From positions 1,240,001 to 1,304,000 of the forward strand of contig NW_026515445.1 in assembly GCF_014898815.1 (NCBI RefSeq): DNA of 64,000 nt, given 5' to 3'. The position numbers and the translations under genes are program-made. Numbering within the stretch: position 1 is the first letter of the stretch; each line of letters starts with the position of its first letter. Shown piece after piece: positions 49,593 to 58,736 of the stretch. The stretch comes from Panonychus citri (Eukaryota > Arthropoda > Arachnida > Trombidiformes > Tetranychidae). Below the pieces are notes generated by a model. That model was not told the DNA's origin and ran no database searches. It was given only the letters and a program-made list of their open reading frames with translations.

Positions 49593-49606
49593 GTTGCCAT
49601 GACAAC
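49593..49606 (+). promoter_or_regulatory. RFX-type X-box motif upstream of RRS1
   Basis: GTTGCCATGACAAC is a perfect X-box and lies about 122 bp upstream of the RRS1 start codon, between RRS1 and the 3' end of the HP1 gene. Confidence 0.45.
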
Positions 49607-49800
49607 TCTCATTTCTAGAGATGAAGGTCAAAGCGCCAAACTTGAAAACTGATAATCTTGGAGAGATTTTTAATTAATGAATCGGATCAAAAATTGGATT
49701 AAAATTTGTTGAATATGAAATTATCAATCTTTAATGACTTGAATTTGATGGAATAATAGAGGTGAATTTGCTTTACAAAAGAAAAGATTAATCGATAAGA

Positions 49801-50837
49801 TCAATCACAAAGATCACTGTTAAAATCGGGTACCCACTTGAGTCTTTTCTCGTAGTAACTGATGACCACTTGTGGACATCTGTTGTTGGCTTCTTCGGCG
49901 AGGATAAGGTCACACTTTTTACACGATTCCCATTTGATGAGGAACATTAACTTGTCTTCGATTCGAATGGCACCGACAATCTTCTTGGGCTCAAGTCCTC
50001 GATCGAAACCTGTGATTTCATCTTCTTCCTCATTTTCCTCTTCCACTACATCGTCATCACTTTCGTTTTTCATTTCATTGGTTCTCGCTGAACTTTTACT
50101 GGTCAATGTTCTCAGGCGCTTCTCGAGCTCAGTTGTTCCTTCATTGTCTGAGCTGATCTCATCATCTGAAGGGAAGAATCTACTTGAGCTGCTCTCGTTC
50201 TCCACAAGAGCAGGCGACGGTGTCCCTGAAGACGAATCAATGACTTGAGCTTTTCTCTTACGATTCGGTTTGTCGTCATCGCCACGGTCCCGATTCTGAA
50301 AATGTAAAAATGGATTAGAAAAAAGCTTAAAATTAAGCTCTTTTACAGTACCTTTTGCCTCTCTCTGTCTTTAGACTTTTCTCTGAATCTTTCCTTATCT
50401 TTATCATGGGATTTTTCTTTGTCTCGAGGTTTATCACCTTCTTTGAATTTATCTGATTCTTTACTTTTTTCCCTTTCACGTTCTCTTTCACGTTCTTTTT
50501 CTCTGGCCTTGTACTTCTCGGCTCTTTCCCGTTCTTTCTCCTTTGCTTTGGCCAGTTTTCTCTCTTTCTTCAATTTGAGCTGCTCCTCAAATTCTTTGAC
50601 CAGATCAGGACACGATAAATGTTCCTCAGGTTCCCAAGTGTTATCATCATCAGGCCAATCTTTCCACTTGATGTAATATTCCGTTTTACCACCTCGTTTT
50701 CTCTTCTCAATAATCTTTTCGACAACATATTCCTCTTCATCTTCTTGCTCTTCATCCTCATCAGATTCACGCTTTTTAACAGGTGAGCTTGAGGATTGAG
50801 CGTCTGAATCATCTTCACTTTTGATATCCATATTCAC
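49801..50837 (-). CDS. Heterochromatin protein 1 (chromodomain plus chromoshadow domain)
   Basis: HP1 binds H3K9-methylated nucleosomes and spreads heterochromatin. Exons 50837-50352 and 50295-49801; with the ATG at 50831, 324 residues. The N-terminus is acidic. The chromodomain (about residues 30-80) reads EEYVVEKIIEKRKRGGKTEY and YIKWKDWPDDDNTWEPEEHL, with the aromatic cage residues Y, W and W present. The hinge is expanded to about 185 residues and is made of K/E/R/D repeats (REREREREK). The chromoshadow domain (GFDRGLEPKKIVGAIRIEDK...LIKWESCKKCDLI...PQVVISYYEKRLKW) closes the protein. The coding exon starts at a strong 3' splice site (GATAG|GTGAAT) six bases before the ATG, so there is at least one upstream exon. 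See the HTH exon at 51176-51313. Confidence 0.94.
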
Positions 50838-51175
50838 CTATCAATAGAATGAACAAAAAAAAACAAGACAACAAGGTGATTATCAACAAGAGATGAGATT
50901 ACAGATCACAATTAGAAAACAGTTAAATAACCAGTAAATTCATTTAAACCAATTAAAAGGATGAACCGTGATAAATGTTTTGGTTTAATGAAGGAAAAAA
51001 TCAAAATCATTGACTAGTTGATTGTTGTTGTGGTGAATGAAAAAAGCGGTAATCACTTAACCCGCCACATTCAAGTTGCAGTGGAAAAGGAGAAGTGAAT
51101 TGAATTGAGGAACAATTTAGGAACACAATCAACGAGATGATGTGACAATTAAAGGTCGAAAATAGTTGTACATAC

Positions 51176-51313
51176 ACATTTGTGTCGACGATAAATTCCT
51201 GCACAGGTTGCCACGGATAAATTGAAGCGAAGGCCAATGTTTTTGAAGGACATTCCATCTTCTCGAGACTTGACCACCAATTTTCTGATTTCTTTACTGA
51301 TTCGATGAACCAT
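51176..51313 (-). CDS. Tc1/mariner-type helix-turn-helix exon, possible alternative first exon of HP1
   Basis: An ATG-started frame of 46 codons encodes KEIRKLVVKSREDGMSFKNI followed by GLRFNLSVATCAGIYRRHKC. This fits the first helix-turn-helix of Tc1-like transposases: basic start, xxLRxxIVxxxxxGxSxxxIAxxxxVSxxTVxxIxxRxK. The frame ends at a good donor (TGT|GTATGT, 51175) in phase 0, and the next 3' splice site, 338 nt downstream, is the one opening the HP1 exon, also in phase 0. Splicing would give a 372-residue HTH-HP1 fusion with VN between the parts. Alternatives: a transposon relic with a chance donor, or a separate small gene that reads a few codons past the donor to a stop at 51149. 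Confidence 0.45.
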
Positions 51314-51858
51314 TTGGATATAATTCGAAGGGTTTATTGATTGGAAAGTAAAATAAACTGCAGAAATTAAAAAATGAAACAATTAACTGAGAAAAGAACT
51401 AAAAACACTTGTCTTGTGGGAAAAAGCGAAAACAAAGAGATCAAATTCAGAAGAGAAAAAGTAAATTCTAAAAAGGAGAACCGATTAAAATAAAAACGCT
51501 TTTCCGTTTAATCTAATTAACTATCCAGTGTTTGATTAGTTGATTAGCGAAAAGATTAACATAAATTGAAGTTTATCTCCAGAGAAATAAGTTAATAAGA
51601 AGCTTTTTATTATTGATTTACTCAATTGAGAGAAGGAAAAATAAACAATTGCGATTAACTGAGTAATTAACTTTTACTTTTTATCTTAGAATTTGTTAGC
51701 TTTAACCTTCTCATTGAGATCAAAAGTTAATCGAAGAGAAAATTTTGTAATTGTTGTATGAATAATAATCGAGACTTTTGGTTCATTTGAAGATCTAAAA
51801 CAATATCGATCATTTAAATTCTTTCTATGTAAATAATCTGAACAATTAGTTATCGAAT
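51314..51858. other. Upstream region of HP1/HTH, 3' flank of the secreted orphan
   Basis: No further exon or transposon end could be recognised. I searched for terminal inverted repeats around the HTH exon by eye and found none. Confidence 0.4.
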
Positions 51859-52275
51859 TCACTTGACGATCTTTTTGTCCGATTTTTTCTTCGACGGGCC
51901 TGGAGTCACATTGTCTTTCGATTGCGAATCAAGATCACTTTTTGCGATATTTTTTTCGCCTGATTCCTTGGGCTTGTTGATCTTTTTCCAATCTTTTTTA
52001 ATTCCTTTTTCGATGTCCTTGTGTTTGCCAACTTTTTTCTTCTTTGTGTCGATTTCATGATAATCACTGGAACTCAAGTCATCATCTGAAGTGAAGAAAT
52101 TCTCAATCTTTTTCTTTACGTTTTGTTTGAATCGATTCAAATTCGGGTGATGATTTTGGTTCCTTTTTTGTTGAGTCTCCGATTCGCTCAGCCCATATCG
52201 ATAACTACCCACAGCAACAACAGCGACCATTAAAACATAAAGTAAAATGATTGAAGAAAGTAACATTTCATTCAT
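51859..52275 (-). CDS. Small secreted or membrane-anchored lysine-rich orphan protein
   Basis: A single-exon frame of 138 residues from the ATG at 52275. Residues 1-25 (MNEMLLSSIILLYVLMVAVV) form a signal peptide or signal-anchor; the rest is hydrophilic, with an acidic/Ser patch (FFTSDDDLSSSDYHEI) followed by a Lys-dominated tail ending KKKSDKKIVK. I recognise no domain. Its codon use looks like its neighbours'. Function unknown. A 47-bp sequence just upstream of its start recurs at 56034. Confidence 0.5.
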   Translation of the reverse strand: MNEMLLSSIILLYVLMVAVVAVGSYRYGLSESETQQKRNQNHHPNLNRFKQNVKKKIENFFTSDDDLSSSDYHEIDTKKKKVGKHKDIEKGIKKDWKKINKPKESGEKNIAKSDLDSQSKDNVTPGPSKKKSDKKIVK

Positions 52276-52311
52276 AATTGAATTGATCACAAATTAATCA
52301 TAAATCAAATT

Positions 52312-52400
52312 AGTAATCAAATTGTTTGGATTCTATGACTTGAGAATTGTTGACCAAAGTAAACAATTGACTTTCATTTTCATAATTTGACTTTTCTCAA
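52312..52400. repeat. Direct repeat, copy A (copy B 56034-56125)
   Basis: 47 bases (52312-52358) are identical to 56034-56080, in the same orientation. Similarity continues for about 40 bases with indels (ACTTTCATTTTC, AATTTGACTTT). Copy A lies upstream of the minus-strand orphan gene; copy B lies downstream of the plus-strand orphan gene. Confidence 0.8.
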
Positions 52401-52932
52401 CTTTGACTTAATAATTACAACTATTGATTCAATTTCTTAATTGCGAACTTTTCAATCAATCGACTTACAATTCTTGAAAATGAAAGAATAAAAGAAAGAA
52501 CTTTTTATTATCTTTCTTTTCTCTTTCTTTCTTTTAGAATGAAACATTTCACTGATCACATGTTATTTGTTTTCTTTTCTCTCTTCATTCATTTTATTTC
52601 TTGTTTTCACTTAAATTGTGACAATTTAATTTTAATGACGATTCTTTGTTCCAATGAATCAGTTTAATCTAACCAATTGTCTGGGATCCAATGATTGGTA
52701 ACAATTGATTATCTTTTCGCTTTTGTTTGGGACTAAATTGAATTCCCAAAATAAGAGTTTGTTTACTTGGGTGAGTTGGTCATTTGAAGCTTTTTTTTTA
52801 CTCTCTCATTGTGACAACTTGATGATGAACTTAAACCTCAACAACCTGTTGTTAATTCCAGAATTGATAATTGTCATCATTTTCACCTTCAGGCTCCATT
52901 CAAAGGTCGATTAAATTTCCATATGATCTTAC

Positions 52933-54290
52933 ATGATGTCAGGTCTGTTTGGCTTAAGGATATTACATTGGGGACCTTTACTTGGGCTCTTGATAATCAA
53001 GTGTAATACAATCACAACCTTGTACATGACTAATATGTGGCTTCCGATGACCAGTTCATTGATTGGCCTGGTCAACCATCTCATCTTCTTGAGTCTTGTT
53101 GGTTTGACGCTCTACCATTTCTTTTGTGCCATTTTCCTTGGACCTGGTCAAGTTCCTCCAGGGTGGAAACCGAAAGATCCTACAGATACTAAATTCCTTC
53201 AATTTTGTTCCATTTGCCAATCGTACAAATGTCCTCGTGCTCATCATTGTAGAACATGTAATAAGTGTATTCTAAAGATGGACCATCATTGTCCATGGAT
53301 CAACAATTGTGTCGGTCTTAGGAATCATCTCAATTTCACTCTTTTCCTCTTGTCTGCTGTTCTTGGAGGTTTTCATTCCGCTCTTCTCCTTTCGATAGCA
53401 ATTTATCGAGGTTATCATGCGGTAATTACTTAACCATTCGATACTCAAATTCTAATTCTAATCAGCCCATCTACTCTTTTCTCTATAGACTTGGTACTTT
53501 TACCATGAAGGCTCAGATTCGGTTGTCCTCCTCACTTTTACATCTTTCCTTTTCTCAGTATTTAGTATTGGACTTGCCATTGGTGTGATTATTGCTGTTG
53601 GTGGATTGTTTTATGTACAGGTAAGTCAATCAATCACATTTCTTTACAAACAATTAACATATTTTACTCTCTGTGTATCTCTCTGTCTTTCAGATGAAAA
53701 TAATCCTCAATAATCGTACATCGATTGAAGATTGGATTGTAATTAAAGCCGAATCTCGTCATAGATCAGAAGAGTTCATTTATCCCTATGATTTGGGTTA
53801 TTGGAATAACTTTATGCAAGTTTTCAGAAAGAGTAAATCTCTCGACGGAATAGACTGGCCTTTACGGGAAGGATGTCATCAATACACTTTAACTTACGAA
53901 CAGATTTTACAGAAAATGGAGAAACGATCTCGAGCTCGAAATTACAAAGTGGTTAATTGTTACAACGGTAATTGGTTTCCACTATTCACCCAAGGCTGGC
54001 GAACTTGTATCAAGTTTCCTTTCTCCGATGAAGCTCGTATTTCATTAGACGTTAATGATGAAGTAACTGTGACCCGATGGAAAAAACATTGGCTCTATGG
54101 GGAAAAGACACATCCCGTTAAATTGGGAACAATTAAACCTCGTGGTTGGTTCCCGAGACGATGTGTAGTCGAAATGGTTCAAGATCTTAATCAACCACGA
54201 GCTGAACCTTTATTCGAGAAGGTCAAGAATCTACAAGATCTACAAAGAAACTCTGGTGATAAATTAGTTAATAGAAAAATTCAGCGATAA
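52933..54290 (+). CDS. ZDHHC6: Palmitoyltransferase ZDHHC6
   Basis: An ER-membrane S-acyltransferase, distinctive in having a C-terminal SH3-like domain; in vertebrates it palmitoylates calnexin and other ER proteins. Exons: 52933-53421, 53489-53620 and 53694-54290, 405 residues (human 413). Four membrane segments flank the cysteine-rich domain: FCSICQSYKCPRAHHCRTCN, KCILKMDHHCPWINNCVGLR and N-H-x-NF, with catalytic DHHC. The cytosolic part has YDLGYWNNFMQVF and DGIDWPLREGCHQYTLT, then an SH3-like region (DEVTVTRWKKHWLYGEK...RGWFPRRCV). The start is the first of two adjacent ATG codons. Confidence 0.95.
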
Positions 54291-54791
54291 TTTTTTCCTC
54301 TTGATTTTTAATAATTAATCATTTCCATTTTGAATCTGATTGAAATATCGGTTGTGAAATTTTTTCCCATTCAATCCAATTTTCTCAATTCCAATTAAGT
54401 TTAAATTACTCATTGATCACTAATTTTCCTTTGTGATTTGTAAATTAATTATACACATACAGGTATCAGCGTATTTATATTTTATAATTAAAAGATTGAT
54501 AATAAGAAATCAACAATTAAGTTTGGTATTTGAACTAAAATTTCAAAATTTCATAAAGTTATTGAAACTCGTTGAAACCATAAGGAGTTTCGGTTGAGTA
54601 GAAATTCACATGAAATTGATATTTTATCTCAATTTCAGTTTAATTATCAGTCGACATCATGAACATATGGAAACTACATGATGATTAATTAGAGTTGGAT
54701 CTGAATGATTAACTGGTAAGAAATTGATTCCACTGGAATCAAGAATTTTGAAACTTCAAATCAAATTGTATCTCGACAAGAAACAATTACG
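54291..54791. other. Intergenic between ZDHHC6 and the secreted orphan
   Basis: AT-rich; no feature seen besides the likely 3' UTR of ZDHHC6. Confidence 0.45.
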
Positions 54792-55898
54792 ATGTTTTCC
54801 TCTTGTTTCATATTTATCATTCTAATTGTGATCAACTATTCGAGATGGACAAAAGAATCAACCGTTGAATCAGATGAAATTAAGAATTCATTTTTATGGA
54901 CAATTCATTTGGATTCAACGAAAGGATTAATTCGTGGACCTCAAAGGATTAACGAAACAGTTCTTGATGTGCAATTGGAAATATGTTCGTGTTCATCCGA
55001 TGGATTAAATCAAGAAAATGGTTCCAACGAACGAGATTCATATTGTTCGGTAATTTGTGATTATAAAGACAAAAATCGTTCATTTGAAAGAAGGAGCTCG
55101 AAAAAGGTGAGAATCGCAGTTGTCTCTTTCGTCGTTGACGAAAATTATTTCGACGATGAAAGTCTGAGCGTTTATGAGAAGACATTAAGACAAAGTTTCG
55201 ATTGTATTGAATCTGGAAGTTGTCAAGATATTGAGTCGATGGAGGAAACAGATTATGATGAATCGCTCAATCATTTGCTGGTCAAACGAAAAACTGATCA
55301 GGATTCTCATAAAAATGGCGATAAATTGACAAAAAATCGAAAAGGGAAAAAACATAAAACCCATTCAGCGAAACACAATAATTCTAAACATGCTCATAGT
55401 GGAGCACCGACTCTTCGCACGATTGTTCCTGATCCTCCGATAAAACCGATAGATAAAAATCCATTCGAAGATGCACAAGTTCAATTACGAACTTTTCAAA
55501 GCAATCCAGCAGTTTGTTTCATGTTCGCTTGTCCAAGCCAATCGACAATTCATAATGGTCAGTTTCTCTCAAGAATTCTCCAAAATTTCTCATTGATTAT
55601 TTCTTTTCTTTCAGATTATAATCACAGCGATGAACACGAAGAAGAGCCAATATATGAGCAGAAAATGGCGACAAAAACACCAACAGTGGTCACAGAAAGT
55701 TCACATGTTACAAGTACTACAATAGCAGCAACTACACCGACGACAACAACGACAAAACCTGAGCTATCGTCATCAACAAAACCCGTTGAAGTTTCAACAG
55801 TGAGAGTAAGAAATACACCGAAAGGATATCCTTTTGCGAATCGCTCCAAACCTCGAAATAAAACCAAATCGGGCAAAGAGAGCGAGCAAACATATTGA
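54792..55898 (+). CDS. Secreted orphan protein with Thr-rich tail
   Basis: Signal peptide at residues 1-16 (MFSSCFIFIILIVINY), then a Cys-containing region (EICSCSSDG, YCSVICDY, FDCIESGSCQD), a Lys/His-rich middle (KNRKGKKHKTHSAKHNNSK), a short hydrophobic Cys segment (PAVCFMFACPS) and a Thr/Ser/Pro mucin-like tail that may be O-glycosylated. A 57-nt intron (55558-55614, GTCAGT...CTTTCAG) fits inside without breaking the frame; removing it yields 349 residues, retaining it 368. I recognise no family. A secreted, lineage-restricted product is likely; a salivary or cuticle role would be speculation. Confidence 0.6.
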   Translation: MFSSCFIFIILIVINYSRWTKESTVESDEIKNSFLWTIHLDSTKGLIRGPQRINETVLDVQLEICSCSSDGLNQENGSNERDSYCSVICDYKDKNRSFERRSSKKVRIAVVSFVVDENYFDDESLSVYEKTLRQSFDCIESGSCQDIESMEETDYDESLNHLLVKRKTDQDSHKNGDKLTKNRKGKKHKTHSAKHNNSKHAHSGAPTLRTIVPDPPIKPIDKNPFEDAQVQLRTFQSNPAVCFMFACPSQSTIHNGQFLSRILQNFSLIISFLSDYNHSDEHEEEPIYEQKMATKTPTVVTESSHVTSTTIAATTPTTTTTKPELSSSTKPVEVSTVRVRNTPKGYPFANRSKPRNKTKSGKESEQTY

Positions 55899-56465
55899 CA
55901 CTTCGAAGTCCATTTATTGATGATTGAAAATACTTGAAAGTTGTATAAATGTCTAAAGTCAGAAAGTCATTAAAGTTGAATTCACCTTTTCAACGAGAAT
56001 CAAATCGTTCAAATTATCAATTTAATCAATCAAAGTAATCAAATTGTTTGGATTCTATGACTTGAGAATTGTTGACCAAAAACGATTAACTTTCATTTTC
56101 AAAATTTGACTTTCTTTCAATTTAGATTGTGATAATTATGATAGAAATTTATTAGATTTGATTGTGAACAAATCACTGAAAAGATCCACAAATTATAGCA
56201 TCTTTTTTTTATACTCAAGCTACAAGCTTCAATTTAATGTTGATTATTAAAGTTAAATTTTTGAACAAAATGTATTCAATTCATGAAAGAATCGTTCAAG
56301 TCATTAATTCATGCAAATTATCAAATCAAATTTTATGAATGATGAATGGAATCTTGGCTGATGGACATTTTCTATTGTATAATGAAACCATGATTGTAGA
56401 AAATTTTCAACTCGCAAGATGAGAATGGGTCAAATCGTGATGGTCAATTGGTACGATCATTTCTC
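55899..56465. other. Convergent 3' flanks, containing repeat copy B (56034-56125)
   Basis: The 3' flank of the orphan gene and of the HMG-box gene. It contains the second copy of the 47-bp direct repeat; nothing else was supported. Confidence 0.5.
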
Positions 56466-57178
56466 TTAAAACTTCTTGAGCTTTTTCTTGCTTTTGGTCT
56501 TCGAGTTTTTATACTCTGTGTAGACTTGCCTTTCCTCAGGAGTCAAACTCTATTTTAAGAAATAATAATGATAATTAGACAATGAAATAGAACATAATAT
56601 TCTAGTAAACTTACTTCAATGAAAGCATTCAATGATCTTTGATATTGAATCAGCATCTCCTTGTTTCGAGCGTCAAAGTTGCCCTTTTCCTCCTTGGTAA
56701 TTACCTGACTCCAGATTCTTGCGACCTCTGACATTCGCTTTTGAGGTTCAACATTCACATATTTGGCTAATTGTTCGGATGTGAAAAGAGAGTACCCATT
56801 TTTCGGTGGTTTTTTAGGTTCCCTTTTCAGGACATCAGCAAGTGAGACATTAGAGTTACTGAATGAGGAAATAGTAGCTCGACTACGCTGAGCTGGTGGA
56901 TTACTATTATTGTTAGTGGTCTGTCCTTGGTATCCTCGTATCTTCAATGAACGAGCTAATCCCATTCTCTCCACTTGCCTGAGGTGTCTAACCTTTTTGT
57001 GAATATTCAGATCATGGTTCCATTCCTTAATAGCCATGGTAATAAGTTCATGCTGACTTTTATCTGGGAATTTAGCCCCAAGAGTCGAGACTCGTTCAGC
57101 CTGATAGAAACATTGAGCAGCCCCAGAGATGTAGGGATCGCTGTCAAGCTCTTCCAACGTATGTTCAGTTTCACTCAT
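56466..57178 (-). CDS. HMG-box protein
   Basis: A DNA-bending HMG-box protein of 215 residues in two exons (57178-56615 and 56549-56466). The clear HMG box is C-terminal (about residues 118-200): PKKPPKNGYSLFTSEQLAKY, PQKRMSEVARIWSQVITKEE, then YQRSLNAFIESLTPEERQVY across the intron, and a Lys-rich end. The N-terminal part (FPDKSQHELITMAIKEWN) may be a second, degenerate box. Two boxes recall TFAM, but no mitochondrial presequence is visible (it starts MSETEHTLEELDSD), so a nuclear HMG protein is preferred. Not assigned to a named orthologue. Confidence 0.8.
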
Positions 57179-57354
57179 GTCAAATGTACCTGATGAATTT
57201 GAAGGTTAACTTGAAGACAAGAACGGTCAACAATTAAAGGAACAAGTTTAATTTAAATTAAATCACAAAGAACAGAAATACAAACAATATAAAATCTTTG
57301 TGACAGAAAATAAACAACACAAAAAGATGAAAACTGATCTATAAAGAAAAAGAC

Positions 57355-57369
57355 GAGCGACATCTATTG
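57355..57369 (-). promoter_or_regulatory. ATAGATGTCGCTC promoter word upstream of the HMG-box gene
   Basis: The minus strand reads CAATAGATGTCGCTC, in gene sense, about 180 bp upstream of the start codon. It is the best match of the three to a CTCF-like core. Confidence 0.4.
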
Positions 57370-57595
57370 ATGAGAATAAAAGAAAAACGATCAAGATTAA
57401 CAATGAGAATGAGAATGAGAAAAAACTTTTTAAATGAACAATCATTCGAATAATTAACCAACAATAAACAACAATTAACTAAAGAAAAATTGTAATCAAT
57501 GAAATGATTCAGTTGAATGGAAACTTTCCATTCAAAACTATCAAAATCAAAAGAAAATGAAAACGCAAACCGTAACTTTCATTTGCCCGGTCGAG

Positions 57596-57601
57596 TATAA
57601 A
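57596..57601 (+). promoter_or_regulatory. TATA box upstream of U1 snRNA
   Basis: TATAAA occupies -34 to -29 relative to the U1 5' end. A proximal sequence element would lie at about 57568-57590, but its lineage consensus is unknown to me. Confidence 0.45.
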
Positions 57602-57629
57602 GCCCCTTGTCACCTCTCTCTCTCTCTCC

Positions 57630-57794
57630 ATACTTACCTGGCTCCGAGAATCCCGTGATCACCAAGGCGGGGACTCCGGGCCGAGGCCCTCTCACTGCAC
57701 TCCGGGGGCGGCTGAAGCCCGCCACTAGCTCAAAACGAGTTAGATGGGGAGTGATATTTTTGGTAGCGGGTGATTGCGTTCGCGCAGCGCCCCT
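57630..57794 (+). ncRNA. U1 spliceosomal snRNA
   Basis: The 5' end is the invariant ATACTTACCTG that pairs with 5' splice sites. About 165 nt follow the U1 fold: SL1 with GTGATCACCAAGG, SL2 with CACTGCACTCCGG, SL3 (TAGCTC/GAGTTA stem), the Sm site ATATTTTTGG (57754-57763) and terminal SL4 GATTGCGTTCGCGCAGC. GC content is far above the flanks. Two loop differences stand out: the U1-70K site AUCACGA reads AUCACCA (57658-57664) and the U1A site AUUGCAC reads ACUGCAC (57694-57700). It may be the functional gene of this lineage or a variant copy. It lies between the HMG-box gene and GIGYF. Confidence 0.95.
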
Positions 57795-58736
57795 TTAACC
57801 TTTATAACGAACAACAGAATCACAAAGAACACCAAAGACGCTATTGAATTTGATTGGTGATGGTTGATTCAATTGTCTTTTCATTTGCGTTTTAATTGTT
57901 ACAATTTTTGTTGTTTTTCGTTTATTCAAATGTGTTTGTTTTCTGTTAACCTTTAATTGTATTTGGAATCACAAGAGGCCGCACTTGTTGAATTTGTTGA
58001 GTTTGTTTTTCTTTAATTGTTCTGTTCGCCGCAAGGATCGCATCACTTCACAGTTGAGATTTTCATTTGTTCTTATGTTTATACATATGTATTTCTGTTC
58101 TTTGTGATTAAATTTCAATTAAATTTGTTCCTTTAATTGTTGATCATTTTTGTCTTCAAGGTAACCTTCAAATTAATCAACAATAATCGTTGATTGTTAT
58201 TAGAAAATTAAATTCTCACCTCATCGAAAAATTGATTCTTATTGAGCTCTTTTCTTTATCTCTCTCTCTCTCTCTTTTTCAGTTTACTTTCTTTTTTCTC
58301 TGTCTTTCTTTCTCTTTTCTTTTCATAATTCTTTCTCTGTGTCTCTCTTTTTCTTCTCTTTCTATTGATCTTGCTCTTTCTTTCTCTCCATTCTTGGTCT
58401 TATTTTCTCTCATATTTAACAATAGTCACTAATTCTGTATCTCGGTAAGTGTTTCCACTTGTTTGATTAACTGTTATGTTGATTTATTCAAATTTCCATG
58501 GGCCTGAATTGATTGAAAATTGTTTCTTATCCTTTGCTACTTTTTCTCTCTCTCAGTTCTCTTTGTTTCGTTCACTTGAATCATTGTGCTTGTTCACATA
58601 GGCTGTTGGCAGTCTATTTTCTCCATTCTCTGAAAATCCTTTGTTTTATCATCCTTGGTATACGTTTCTGTTTATTTATCTTCTTTCCACTTGTTTGATA
58701 ATTAACTGGACAGCATCACATTTAAGCCGATTAAAC
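57795..58736. other. Spacer with the GIGYF 5' leader
   Basis: Contains a CT-rich tract (58255-58420), a good 5' splice site at 58445 (CTCG|GTAAGT) and a matching 3' splice site at 58713 (GGACAG|CATC), which would give GIGYF a non-coding first exon. The open frames here are pyrimidine-tract noise. Confidence 0.45.
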
